A stretch of 64,000 nucleotides of DNA from a bacterium (GTDB taxonomy: Bacteria; Fidelibacterota; Marinisomatia; Marinisomatales; TCS55): NCBI GenBank assembly GCA_004321715.1, contig SGYN01000002.1, positions 1 through 64,000 on the forward strand. Reading direction: 5' to 3'. The first letter of the stretch is position 1, and each line of letters starts with the position of its first letter. The notes under the pieces were generated by a model. It was given only the letters and a program-made list of their open reading frames with translations, had not been told where the DNA came from and did no database searches. The translations under genes were made by a program, and so were the position numbers. Positions 10,701-19,026 of this stretch are shown here, in pieces.

Positions 10701-11117
10701 TTCACCTTTTACTGATTCAATTGAAACTCCAAGTTTTTCTTTATATTGCTTAGCTCCCATACCTGTTACTACAATGGATTCTAAATCCAAGACATCCCTA
10801 TTCAACTGAAAGTTTTTAATAATTTTTTTTTCATTGTTATATAATAGAGTGTCAACTGTGGATCTATATCCAATATAACTAGCAAATATTAATGGCGAAG
10901 ACTGCGCAACTTCTATTGGAATTGAAAACTGATAAAAACCATCCGTATCTGTAGCCCCACCATAGGCTGTGTTTTTAATTATAATATTTGATCCTACAAG
11001 AGGATTACCAATATCATTAATAACATAACCTTTAATATTGACTAGATCAATAGCAGAAACAGTTGCAAAAAAACAACAGTAGTATAAAAAGGAATAAAGA
11101 GAAAGTTTTAGCTTCAT
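7731..11117 (-). CDS. SusC/RagA TonB-linked outer-membrane transporter
   Basis: A 1128-residue TonB-dependent barrel that imports substrate captured by SusD. In order: signal peptide (1-22), carboxypeptidase-regulatory-like beta domain (about 24-108, with VINDIGNPLVGSNI), plug domain (about 112-265, with SIVVTGMGAKQYK, RIRGTGTI and AAASAIYGSRASNGVIMITT), then the barrel ending in aromatic FTLYFNW. The length fits the family. It starts 15 bases after the lipoprotein hydrolase gene and is followed by susD, forming a hydrolase-SusC-SusD-DASS unit. It lacks an obvious ribosome site, as is common in this group. Confidence 0.95.
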   Translation of the reverse strand: MKLKLSLYSFLYYCCFFATVSAIDLVNIKGYVINDIGNPLVGSNIIIKNTAYGGATDTDGFYQFSIPIEVAQSSPLIFASYIGYRSTVDTLLYNNEKKIIKNFQLNRDVLDLESIVVTGMGAKQYKEKLGVSIESVKGEAVVKAGEVNMITSLRGNVPGLEIRKTSGDAGTNAFFRIRGTGTISGSHEPLIIVDGSPVSNRTYDSGGSETSERGHPESSSRTGDINVEDIETIEVLKGAAASAIYGSRASNGVIMITTKSGRTGKTLLTYKFQAGISALNNRYPVQQWFGQGKAGNFIQGEAFSWGKPLNIKGSPWFDDNIDIDQVFDHIGEISDYGNSYDHNVSAYGGSDKTTFYLSMSKSYEKSHWLKFADYKKMVSTVFGHIPNRDVPSDYERYTVRLKGSHLIRDNLTLTGSMSYVNVSVNSVMRAHTTDGLGKGLLSTPPDFDLKPYLNPVTQYHRSSTDPNSLTPEGDHSWNNPYWVLYEAMQKQHVDRLYGSIQLDFRPTDWGSLKYTMGTDYSLDERTEVLPIGTYREGGIGRLIREDIVDQEFDGNLVFNIDGNKLFNLPMNLMMGHNLNSRYFRSYEITGLDQTLPNYFQMENYSSIYADERLTLRHAESFFIQGTYDLFDELYLTSAIRNDGSSTFGPSDRRHNFRKFSAAWNFSKRLKIPYLNFGKLRYAFGEAGEQPNVYTIYSGYMSPTSFSAGDKVNLALTYNGLTGYRSDDRIGNMRIRPERRTENEIGVDLSFLEDKIGINFTSYKALNSDVIFTIDVIPSTGSDEQTANGAIIENKGLEFVINTNPIRKKNLSWSSRFIYASNTNMVLEMNGVSGDEAKNMDYSQVPSVGISKFSEVSPGHTLGEFRGYTWARFGYGITAKDFDENGNTVYINIDSVYAGQWKRNDVYIQRDGYPDTDWLNREYVWTGYDPNPDWTGSFYNEVELFGKIKFSCLIDISMGGHIVNYTKNALYEWGTHGDTENRYHSSFDNPNWHGYEEGVSTEWGKGKISDMLNNDANAIGPGTDQIVAFDEIFYTTIAGRKFDIINNIEDASYIKLREISLAYQMANKYTDYLGLKSMSLRLSARDLITWTKYSGWDPETNMYQNRISGEDYFNQPQTWGTNFTLYFNW

Positions 11118-11132
11118 TTAAAGATAGGTAAT

Positions 11133-12155
11133 TTATTGAAAATATTGTTCAACTAGATTAATAAATTGCATAGATAAATACATTTCTCGATTATCATGAC
11201 TAGCTGCAGGAACCATATTAAATGAATGGTTATGATCAGGGAAATAATAATTAAGATGATTAAAGTGTCTTTGACCAGTGTCTAGCCGATTTGCGCCTTG
11301 TAGTGTATATTTACACCCATATGAATAAGCAGTAGTATCTAAAACCCCATTGAAATAATTTACATTTCTTTGTATAAGTTGGGTAGATATCTCAGAAGGA
11401 GAAATATTATTAGCATACTCGTTACGATTGTCTAAGCCAAAAGGCCAATCATTATAGTTATTACAATCTGTAGGTATAGAATAATTCGAATCAATTTCTC
11501 TTACTGCATTTAAATATAGATAGCTTGAACTATTTGCTATACCATATAATAGATTAATATCATTCAAAGAATATTCAACAGTATTGGTTGCAGAGTATAA
11601 ATAAGTAAATTGAGCACCAGCAGAATGTCCTGTGACTAGAATGGTATTCAAATTAGGGTAGTTACTTTTATTATTTAAATCAGAAATTATTTTATCTATA
11701 ATGGTAAATGAACTTATTTGTTCTTTACCAGTCTGATAGACCGATAGGGATCCTTCTTTCCAACTATTTGATGTCCATAAGATTTCTTGATCATCTGGAT
11801 TATCATCTTGGGTTGAAAAGTCGGGAGCAATAACTATAATTTGATCTTCAAGATCTAATGACTGAACAACAGATATCATATTTTCAAAGTATTCATCAGC
11901 ATTTCTATTAAATCCATGAACCACAATAATAGCACCTGTTATATTCCATATAGAATCTAAAGGAAATGAAGAATAATAATTAAAAGACCACTCTGAATCA
12001 GAATCTAAAATCAACGTATTTAAACAATCAGCTGTAGAATTTAAGCATGGAAATTGATCATCATTTACAGGAATAACACTTCCAACATCTGTAACAGACT
12101 TTTCTTCCGCACATGAATAAAAAATAATCAAAAATAGGAATAATATTTTCTTCAT
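11133..12155 (-). CDS. Lipoprotein alpha/beta hydrolase (esterase-like)
   Basis: A 340-residue alpha/beta-hydrolase-fold protein anchored as a lipoprotein (IIFYSC, C15). It shows the oxyanion HG (80-81) followed by FNRNADEYF, the nucleophile elbow GHSAG (S178), and a C-terminal SHD with candidate catalytic H320. CKYTLQGANRL near the end is shared with the paralogue at 13363-14697. It belongs to an uncharacterised esterase-like family and the substrate is unknown. It precedes susC by 15 bases, so it likely trims or releases a substrate at the cell surface for uptake. Confidence 0.8.
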   Translation of the reverse strand: MKKILFLFLIIFYSCAEEKSVTDVGSVIPVNDDQFPCLNSTADCLNTLILDSDSEWSFNYYSSFPLDSIWNITGAIIVVHGFNRNADEYFENMISVVQSLDLEDQIIVIAPDFSTQDDNPDDQEILWTSNSWKEGSLSVYQTGKEQISSFTIIDKIISDLNNKSNYPNLNTILVTGHSAGAQFTYLYSATNTVEYSLNDINLLYGIANSSSYLYLNAVREIDSNYSIPTDCNNYNDWPFGLDNRNEYANNISPSEISTQLIQRNVNYFNGVLDTTAYSYGCKYTLQGANRLDTGQRHFNHLNYYFPDHNHSFNMVPAASHDNREMYLSMQFINLVEQYFQ

Positions 12156-12190
12156 AAATAAAAGGGATCAATTAATATATTGATCCCTTT
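12156..12190 (-). terminator. Rho-independent terminator after the lamin-tail gene
   Basis: A perfect 12-base-pair stem (12161-12172 with 12179-12190) and a six-base loop, rich in GGG/CCC. On the minus strand it is followed by TTTTATTT. It lies between the stop of the lamin-tail gene and the start of the lipoprotein hydrolase. It therefore separates the peptidase-to-lamin-tail block from the hydrolase-SusCD-DASS block. Confidence 0.85.
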
Positions 12191-12219
12191 TTCATTAATT
12201 TATTTTATAATAAATAAAT

Positions 12220-13305
12220 TTATTTAATTAAAAGTAACTTACGAGATTGACTCATTTCATTCATTCTCAATCGGTAAATATAAACTCCACTTTCCAGCTT
12301 AGAACCTGACATGTTCCTTCCATTCCAAGAAACTGAATAATTACCAGCAACCAAACCTGGCATTTTTACTTCCCAAACATTTTCACCATTCATATTATAA
12401 ATAGATAAATGTGCATTTCCTCTACTAGTAATATCAAATGCAATATTTGTTACAGGATTAAAAGGATTTGGATAGTTCTGTTTCAAGTTAAATTCTTTGG
12501 GATAAAACAACTCTTCTTGTGAAGAAACTGTTTGACAATCATAATAATGCCAACCTGCAATAAGATCCATATCTGCTTGAGCGCTAGTATTTTCAGCATC
12601 TGGCTCTAAACCAGGTTCCGTACTATAGTACAATGCAGTGACATTCCACTCGCTTAACTCAGCAGTTGTACTGCTACATGTATCATCAACGCAACCTCTT
12701 GACATAGTCCAATCCCCAGCATTACCTGCGCATACGGATTCTTTTCTTGTTAAAATAGCAAAACGTGTAACTCCATAATTGCTAGTACCATCGGAATTTG
12801 GAGGACCAATCTCTCCTGCGACATGCCAACTGCTACCGGGATCGCCTAATGTATCTCCAACAGCATCCAGTAATTCCGCATTCGAAACCCAATCACTAAC
12901 TTCATTACTCGAAATACCAACACCTTTAAATAAACCAACTGCATCATCCCCACTGATCTTTAACGGTTCTTCATCAACATCAGATAAAACAATATCAGCT
13001 ATACTTGTGATGCCATCATCAGATGCAGCTCTAGCAATTATAACTGTTGATCCTGATGCAACGGTTCCATATAAACGAACAATGGTATTGTGACTTGAGT
13101 GTATACCAAAAGGTCCCCCTGCAGAACCTTTAATCAGAGCATAATCTGAAAGGTCAATATCAGAATCCGTGGGATTATATAATTCAATCATTTGGCTATA
13201 TACTGGAGCTTCTCTAATTCCTGCATACCAATCACTAATAAATAAATCTTGTCCTGTAACCGCTGAAAGAAAAAGACTAAAAATAAGAAAATAATGTTTA
13301 AACAT
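12220..13305 (-). CDS. Secreted lamin-tail-domain protein with T9SS sorting domain
   Basis: A 361-residue exported protein: signal peptide (1-18, ending AVTG before QD), then a lamin-tail domain (about 19-150, recognisable by MIELYNPTDSDIDLSDYAL and VGLFKG). A cysteine-containing region follows, and residues about 272-361 form a Type A T9SS sorting / FlgD-Ig-like domain starting NYPNPFNPVTNIAFDI and ending in SRKLLLIK. Lamin-tail domains in secreted bacterial proteins often accompany hydrolases or nucleases; no catalytic domain is visible here. It likely acts on the cell surface. The gene follows the secreted hydrolase by 57 bases and ends at a strong terminator. Confidence 0.85.
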   Translation of the reverse strand: MFKHYFLIFSLFLSAVTGQDLFISDWYAGIREAPVYSQMIELYNPTDSDIDLSDYALIKGSAGGPFGIHSSHNTIVRLYGTVASGSTVIIARAASDDGITSIADIVLSDVDEEPLKISGDDAVGLFKGVGISSNEVSDWVSNAELLDAVGDTLGDPGSSWHVAGEIGPPNSDGTSNYGVTRFAILTRKESVCAGNAGDWTMSRGCVDDTCSSTTAELSEWNVTALYYSTEPGLEPDAENTSAQADMDLIAGWHYYDCQTVSSQEELFYPKEFNLKQNYPNPFNPVTNIAFDITSRGNAHLSIYNMNGENVWEVKMPGLVAGNYSVSWNGRNMSGSKLESGVYIYRLRMNEMSQSRKLLLIK

Positions 13306-13362
13306 TTAGAAACCTCAAAAGTTATTATTAAGAAGATTTTATTATGGTAAATATTAAAAAAA

Positions 13363-14697
13363 TTATTTTAACATAATCATTTTATTTTTTGCTATAGTTT
13401 CATCAATTCTAATTTGGTATACATAAACCCCAGAGCTCAAATCTTTATTGAAATGATTAGTCCCATCCCAGATAGCTGAATGATTACCAGGTGCTTGATT
13501 TTGGATTTTAAATTCTTTGACATGATCACCTAATATATTATATATATTTATATATATATCATTTGTAGTATGTGTTTCATAATAAATTTTAGTTATTGCA
13601 TTAAATGGATTAGGAAAATTGTACGTGATGGTAAATTCATTAGTAATTTGACTATAATTTGTATTTAAAAAATCTAATTCATTACAGTTACCATTACCAA
13701 AAATTGCCTTTCTACCACAAGATGAATTAAATACATAATAATTATCATGATCCATATTTGGTATAACCGCATGCTGATGATTATTTACTATTTGATTCCC
13801 AAAATAATATTGTAAATAATTATAATAAATGATTGATCTTTCATATCGATTATTTCCTTGTGTTTCAGATGCGCAATCAGTTGTTCCACCATTATCTGAT
13901 GAACCGACTAAGTACACAACATTTCTACGTTCATATCGGGATCGAATGGAGTCAACGCCTGCTAAGGACATATAACTATTTAAGTCATCTAAACCGTATT
14001 TATATTCATTATATCCACTGCATCCACTTGGAATATCAAATTGATCAGTTGAGCCAGCAACTCTACGTTCATTATTCATATATAAATATGAAGAAGGACT
14101 ACCAATTATAAATCGAATTGGTACAGAAAATTCACTAAAAAGAAATTCTGTAATATTATTGCCACCAATATATCTGTTTACAAACTGTCCACCTGCAGAA
14201 AATCCAGCAAATACAATTTGCTCTAGCATTGGATTATTTAATGCAATCTGATGCAAAAGAGAATCTATAATTGCATAAGAACTTATTCTAAATGGTCTAG
14301 TATCAGAGCTAGTATTACCCGATAAATACCCTGCAGTCCAATTTGTTGTATTTGTCCAAAAAAATACATCATCTGTCAAATTATCATTACTCAAATCTTG
14401 TGAACGTAAAAATTGCGGTGCAATAATTATGGTGGAGTCCATATTGCCAGTTGCATTTACGATTGCAAATATATTATTGTAATAATCATCGGCATTTCTA
14501 TTTGCTCCATGGAGATATATAATAGCAAGCTTTGTATGATTATTATATTCATTTAAAGAATAATTACTATAATAAGGTAAACTAAGAGAATCATTCTCTT
14601 CATAGATAAAGAAACGATTTGATCCGATATTTACTTGGGCAAGAATAATATTTGATAACACAAATATATTTAGTGCTAACAAATATTTTAAAAACAT
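13363..14697 (-). CDS. T9SS-secreted alpha/beta hydrolase (esterase-like)
   Basis: A 444-residue secreted paralogue of the lipoprotein hydrolase at 11133-12155. After a signal peptide (1-20, cut before QV) come HGANRNADDYY (H63), the nucleophile elbow GFSAG (S167), a cysteine-rich segment with TQGNNRYER, and a C-terminal MDHDN with the likely catalytic histidine. Residues from about 355 form a T9SS sorting domain starting NFPNPFNAITKIYY. It is probably exported to the surface or released, while its paralogue is lipid-anchored. The gene begins nine bases after the ROK kinase gene. Substrate unknown. Confidence 0.82.
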   Translation of the reverse strand: MFLKYLLALNIFVLSNIILAQVNIGSNRFFIYEENDSLSLPYYSNYSLNEYNNHTKLAIIYLHGANRNADDYYNNIFAIVNATGNMDSTIIIAPQFLRSQDLSNDNLTDDVFFWTNTTNWTAGYLSGNTSSDTRPFRISSYAIIDSLLHQIALNNPMLEQIVFAGFSAGGQFVNRYIGGNNITEFLFSEFSVPIRFIIGSPSSYLYMNNERRVAGSTDQFDIPSGCSGYNEYKYGLDDLNSYMSLAGVDSIRSRYERRNVVYLVGSSDNGGTTDCASETQGNNRYERSIIYYNYLQYYFGNQIVNNHQHAVIPNMDHDNYYVFNSSCGRKAIFGNGNCNELDFLNTNYSQITNEFTITYNFPNPFNAITKIYYETHTTNDIYINIYNILGDHVKEFKIQNQAPGNHSAIWDGTNHFNKDLSSGVYVYQIRIDETIAKNKMIMLK

Positions 14698-14706
14698 TCT
14701 ACGGGA

Positions 14707-15630
14707 TTAATTTAACATGGAAGCACCAAGCGCTGGAGCCTCATCACCAAGATCATTCAAAACAATTTTGACACCGTCCAATCCATTACCAATAGAATAT
14801 TTGTCAGCATTTTCTCTTACTATTGGTAATAAATCAGATTCTAATTCATGGTAAATAGTTCCACCAATTATAATTCGTTCAACGCCGGTAATATTTATCA
14901 CGTTTGCAATTCCAATTCCTAAAGCACGTGCTTGATATGTAAGTAATTCAGAAACAACTGTATCACTTTTTCGCCAAGCATCAAAAATATCTGCAGCTCG
15001 GAAACTACTTGGATCAATTACACAACTACTACCAAAATTAATTTTTTCTTCAAGCATAGTTTTAAAACCGTGATAGCTTACAATTGCTTCCAGGCAACCA
15101 TGGCGCCCACATTTACATATAGGGCCATCTATATCAACAATCATATGCCCAACTTCTGCTGCAGTGGAGTTATATCCAGTAATTAGCTCTTCATTATATA
15201 TATATCCACCTCCTAAACCTGTCCCTGGATAAAATGTAAATAAAGAGGAAACTCCTTTCCCTGCCCCAAAATTATATTCAGCCAAGGTAGCCATATTTAC
15301 ATCATTCCCTAGCTTAACTTCTATATCAGCTCTTTCTTTCAATAGTGATCGAACAGGAAGATTATTTTGATTAAAAGCTGTGAGCTGCTTTGCTTCTCCT
15401 TTTTTATTATCAATTGGGCTGGGCAAAGCAATGCCTACAGAGATAATTTCACTATCCATTACATTGTTAGCTAACTCCCTATAAACATCAGCAATTTGAT
15501 CCATCACAGCTAGAATATCAGCTCTATTAGATAAACGGTGTTTTTTTCGATGGACTACATTAAAACTACTATCAGTTACAACTCCTAATACTTTTGTACC
15601 ACCTAGATCAAGCCCTATCCTATACTTCAT
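14707..15630 (-). CDS. ROK-family sugar kinase
   Basis: A cytoplasmic sugar kinase of 307 residues without a DNA-binding N-terminus, so an enzyme rather than a NagC/XylR-type repressor. Visible are the phosphate loop DLGGTKV (8-14), the catalytic GND around 108-110, EVGHM (159-163) and the structural zinc motif CKCGRHGCLE (C172, C174, C179). Substrates in this family include glucose, GlcNAc, ManNAc and fructose and cannot be resolved here. The neighbouring cell-wall recycling genes make an amino sugar plausible. It sits in an operon with DUF302 upstream and the secreted hydrolase downstream. Confidence 0.88.
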   Translation of the reverse strand: MKYRIGLDLGGTKVLGVVTDSSFNVVHRKKHRLSNRADILAVMDQIADVYRELANNVMDSEIISVGIALPSPIDNKKGEAKQLTAFNQNNLPVRSLLKERADIEVKLGNDVNMATLAEYNFGAGKGVSSLFTFYPGTGLGGGYIYNEELITGYNSTAAEVGHMIVDIDGPICKCGRHGCLEAIVSYHGFKTMLEEKINFGSSCVIDPSSFRAADIFDAWRKSDTVVSELLTYQARALGIGIANVINITGVERIIIGGTIYHELESDLLPIVRENADKYSIGNGLDGVKIVLNDLGDEAPALGASMLN

Positions 15631-15648
15631 AAATATGATGTCTCATTA

Positions 15649-16035
15649 TTATACATTATCCACTGCTTTCTTCAAAAGTGTATTTACTTTCTTAGCAAGA
15701 TTATACAGTTGATTATTTTTAACAATAGTCATCATTTTATCTGCATCAATAGCTGCAATCGTTGTAGAGGAGTCTTCATTTTCCCATAAAACTACATTAC
15801 ATGGCAATAATAATCCAATGGCCTGCTCATCCTCCAACGCTTCAAATGCTAGAGGGGGGTTACAAGCTCCTAGAATAGTGTATTTTTGAAAATCCTTATC
15901 TAGCTTTTTCTTTAAGGTGCTTTTTACATCTATTTCAGTTAATACTCCAAATCCCTGCTCTTCTAAGGATGATCTAATACGATCATCTACTTCTTCAAAA
16001 GATAATTCTACCGTCCTTTTATAACCATAATTCAT
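15649..16035 (-). CDS. DUF302-family protein
   Basis: A 128-residue soluble protein matching DUF302: the N-terminal RTVELSFEEVDDRIRSSLEEQGFGVL, the central LGACNPPLAFEAL and the following LLLPCNVVLWE are characteristic. The family's function is unknown, though some members are linked with redox or stress genes. Two cysteines (in GACNPP and LPCNV) are conserved family features. The gene lies 10 bases after the M20 peptidase and 18 before the ROK kinase, so all three are co-transcribed. Confidence 0.88.
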   Translation of the reverse strand: MNYGYKRTVELSFEEVDDRIRSSLEEQGFGVLTEIDVKSTLKKKLDKDFQKYTILGACNPPLAFEALEDEQAIGLLLPCNVVLWENEDSSTTIAAIDADKMMTIVKNNQLYNLAKKVNTLLKKAVDNV

Positions 16036-16045
16036 ACAGTATTCT

Positions 16046-17449
16046 CTATAAAGGGAACTGTTGAATTATTGAAGCAATTGAAGCTGTTAGCTTTTTTGCA
16101 TAAGGAATGTGAATAAATTCATTAGGACCGTGAGCATTAGATTGTGGTCCAAGAATTCCTGTTATTACAAATTGTGCATTTGGAAATTTTTCACCTAACA
16201 TCGCCATAAACGGTATCGTCCCACCTTCTCCCATGAATAAAGCAGGTTTATTAAAATAGGCATTAGAAGCTTCCTGAATTGCAGAATCCAACCATGGGTC
16301 TAATTCGGGAGCATTCCAGCCAGTAGCTGGCTCATCAAATTCTACCGTAATACTTGCATTATTGGGAGAATTTTCTGTTAATTTTCTTTTCATAACTTTC
16401 ACAGCAATTTCTTTGTCAAGCGTTGGGGGAATTCGCATAGATAGCTTTACTTCTGTATAAGGGCGTAATACATTGCCTCCATCTTTAACAGGTGGAACTC
16501 CATCCATCCCTACAACAGAAAGCGCTGGTTTCCATGTTTGTCTAAGAGTTCCTTCAATTGGATCGCTTGTAGTAGCATTCATTGACCCATGCCATGGGAA
16601 TTGATCTAATTCTCCAGCTAATGCATCCACCATTTTCTTTGCATCTTCTATTCTTCTTTCTGGAATATTAACATTTAGATCTTTAAGTATAATTTTTCCG
16701 GTTTTCTCATCTTCTAACCGTGAAAGTAGTTGTCGTAGTACTCGGAAGGAGGATGGAACAAGACCACTTGCAGATCCCGAATGAACCCCTTCCGTCAATA
16801 CATCTACACGAACTGTACAACCAATGAGACCCCGTAAAGAAGTTGTTGTCCAAAATTGTTCATAGTTACGTGCTCCAGAATCAAGGCAAACTACTAGATC
16901 AGGTTTTCCAATTATCGATGCACAGTGATCCATATAGAATGGTAAATCAGGCGACCCACTTTCTTCTGAAAATTCAATCAAAATAATAATTCTTGGATGA
17001 TTTATGTTCTGATCTTTCAATGAACGTACAGTAGCAATGGAAGCAAACATAGCATATCCATCATCAGCTCCACCTCGACCATACAGTTTATCACCATCTA
17101 AAACAGGATCCCATGGACCAAGACCTTCTCTCCATCCTTCCATTTCAGGCTGCTTATCCAAATGTCCATACATAAGAATATTCCCTTGCCTATTTCCTGG
17201 GCAATCGATCATTATCAATGGTGTTCTGTCATCTTCTTGGAAGATATGAACAGTGCTTCCCTCTGGCTTATGTTTTTCTGCCCAATCACTTGCTAGCTTT
17301 AAAACTTTAGACATATGTCCATTTTTCAACCAATCAGGATCAAAATCAGGAGATTTATTTGGTATTTTTATATAGTCTATTAATATTGGGGTAATATGTT
17401 TATCCCAAAATTCGTTTATGTAGCGATCGTTTTTTGAATGATTTATCAT
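16046..17449 (-). CDS. M20-family metallopeptidase (dipeptidase-like)
   Basis: A 467-residue zinc exopeptidase with no signal peptide. The metal-binding and catalytic residues are all present: H96 and D98 in GHLD, bridging D129 in GADD, catalytic E162 and metal E163 in SEESG, D190 in CLDSG, and H440 in NAHGPNE. The lid domain occupies roughly 205-330. The nearest type is the carnosinase-like M20 dipeptidase group. It heads a five-gene minus-strand block, divergent from the GH18/NamZ operon, and may finish off peptides released by cell-wall or protein breakdown. Confidence 0.88.
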   Translation of the reverse strand: MINHSKNDRYINEFWDKHITPILIDYIKIPNKSPDFDPDWLKNGHMSKVLKLASDWAEKHKPEGSTVHIFQEDDRTPLIMIDCPGNRQGNILMYGHLDKQPEMEGWREGLGPWDPVLDGDKLYGRGGADDGYAMFASIATVRSLKDQNINHPRIIILIEFSEESGSPDLPFYMDHCASIIGKPDLVVCLDSGARNYEQFWTTTSLRGLIGCTVRVDVLTEGVHSGSASGLVPSSFRVLRQLLSRLEDEKTGKIILKDLNVNIPERRIEDAKKMVDALAGELDQFPWHGSMNATTSDPIEGTLRQTWKPALSVVGMDGVPPVKDGGNVLRPYTEVKLSMRIPPTLDKEIAVKVMKRKLTENSPNNASITVEFDEPATGWNAPELDPWLDSAIQEASNAYFNKPALFMGEGGTIPFMAMLGEKFPNAQFVITGILGPQSNAHGPNEFIHIPYAKKLTASIASIIQQFPL

Positions 17450-17520
17450 TTTCGATAAAATTTAGAGCTGGAATTTCGTTTTTATTAATTAAGTATCAAG
17501 CAATTTTTTAAATAAAATAT

Positions 17521-17550
17521 TTGAAAACTATTTTTTATAGAATATATAAA
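17521..17550 (+). promoter_or_regulatory. Possible sigma70-like promoter of the GH18/NamZ operon
   Basis: TTGAAA at 17521-17526 and TATAAA at 17545-17550 are 18 bases apart, in the 116-base divergent spacer between the M20 peptidase and the GH18 gene. The start would fall within about ten bases of the ATG at 17566. The match is chance-prone in DNA this AT-rich. Confidence 0.25.
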
Positions 17551-17565
17551 TTCAAAATAATTATT

Positions 17566-19026
17566 ATGGCAAAACATCCGTTATACTTTTTCATAATGAA
17601 TATTCTGGTTTTTGTTTTTGCACAAGAACATCCAAGTATTCATAAAATTCAGCTTGAGTATTATAATAAGAACTATATTGAACTACCTAGGCAAGATACA
17701 AGAGAATCTATTATCAATAAACAAAACCGCTCAAGTGGCCCTAATCGAGAAGTGTTTGGTTATCACCCGTACTGGATGGGTACTGCATGGCAAAATTATA
17801 ATTACAATCTAATTTCTACTATTGCCTTTTTTAGTGCAGAAGCAACTGCACAAGGTAACCTTAGCAATCTTCATGGTTGGCCAGTGACTGGTCTAATAAA
17901 TTTGGCGCATACAAATGGGGTTAATGTGGTCCTTTGTGTAACACTCTTTGATAATGAAGATTTGATTACATTATTAAGCAATCCATCCTACAGAGAAAAT
18001 CTAATTAACAATCTTTTAACACAAGTACAAGCTGGAAATGCTGATGGCGTAAATATTGATTTTGAATCATTTCCACCATCACAAAAACAAAATATGGTTC
18101 AATTTATTACTGATCTTACCAATACGTTTCATACTGAGATACCCGGCTCTCAAGTTACATTAGCAACACCGGCTGTGGATTGGAATAATGGATGGGATTA
18201 CAATGCTCTTGCAACTATTAGTGATGGATTATTTATTATGGGTTATAATTACTATTATGGCGGAAGTTCATCCACTGGGCCAGTTGCACCACTTTACAGT
18301 AATGGCATTTCCGTTTCTTGGACAATAAATGACTATCTGGATAAAACAAATAATCAGTATGATAAATTGATTCTTGGATGTCCATATTATGGTTTTGAAT
18401 GGTCCGCTTCATCTGCATCTAGTGGTGCATCTACATTAGATTATGGTTCTGCAAAATTTTATTCTGAAATGGAAGGAAATGCATTATCATACGGAAAACT
18501 CTGGCATGAATCTTCCCAAACTCCTTGGTATCGATATCAAAATCCCAATTGGTATCAAGGGTGGTATGATGATAGCTTATCATTATCACTTAAATATGAT
18601 TTTGCCATTGAAAATGATCTATTAGGTGTGGGTGTATGGGCAATGGGCTATGATGGGAACAATCCTGAACTGTGGGATCTATTATCCTCAAAATTTATTA
18701 CTAATGGATTAAATGCATCTTCAGATTCTAGACTTTCTCTACCAGTTGCCCCTATGATTAATGCGCTTTATCCTAATCCTTCAAATTCATCAATAAAATT
18801 GGATTTTTCATCAAACTATAAAAATAATAATGCAAAAATATCTATTTTTGATATATTGGGACGTCCTGTAGACACTAAAAGTATTTTACTAAATGGAAAT
18901 AAAAATTATAGCTGGGTATGGGATGGAACAGATATGCTGGGACAAGAGACACCTGCAGGTATTTATTTTCTAATTATAACAATCGATCAATATATAGAAA
19001 GTAGAAAAATCACATTATTAAAATAA
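17566..19026 (+). CDS. Secreted GH18 glycoside hydrolase with T9SS sorting domain
   Basis: A GH18 (chitinase/spore-germination-hydrolase type) enzyme expected to cleave GlcNAc-containing chains. The ATG at 17566 gives a signal peptide (FFIMNILVFVFA, then QE); an upstream TTG at 17521 would add an unhelpful extension. The catalytic DGVNIDFE motif (residues 160-167, acid E167) fits DxxDxE exactly, and later GVGVWAMGYDG is typical of the barrel end. Residues from about 405 form a T9SS sorting domain (LYPNPSNSSIKLDF). The stop overlaps the NamZ start by one base. The mature N-terminus shares a SIHxxQxxYY motif with NamZ. Confidence 0.88.
   Translation: MAKHPLYFFIMNILVFVFAQEHPSIHKIQLEYYNKNYIELPRQDTRESIINKQNRSSGPNREVFGYHPYWMGTAWQNYNYNLISTIAFFSAEATAQGNLSNLHGWPVTGLINLAHTNGVNVVLCVTLFDNEDLITLLSNPSYRENLINNLLTQVQAGNADGVNIDFESFPPSQKQNMVQFITDLTNTFHTEIPGSQVTLATPAVDWNNGWDYNALATISDGLFIMGYNYYYGGSSSTGPVAPLYSNGISVSWTINDYLDKTNNQYDKLILGCPYYGFEWSASSASSGASTLDYGSAKFYSEMEGNALSYGKLWHESSQTPWYRYQNPNWYQGWYDDSLSLSLKYDFAIENDLLGVGVWAMGYDGNNPELWDLLSSKFITNGLNASSDSRLSLPVAPMINALYPNPSNSSIKLDFSSNYKNNNAKISIFDILGRPVDTKSILLNGNKNYSWVWDGTDMLGQETPAGIYFLIITIDQYIESRKITLLK

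Noticed and set aside
10441-10809. 122-codon plus-strand open frame inside susC
   Set aside because: Antisense to the SusC plug-domain codons; composition follows the real gene.
13363-14697. Cellulosomal or adhesin role for the secreted hydrolase because of its C-terminal Ig-like part
   Set aside because: The C-terminal part is a standard T9SS sorting domain, also present on the neighbouring unrelated proteins.
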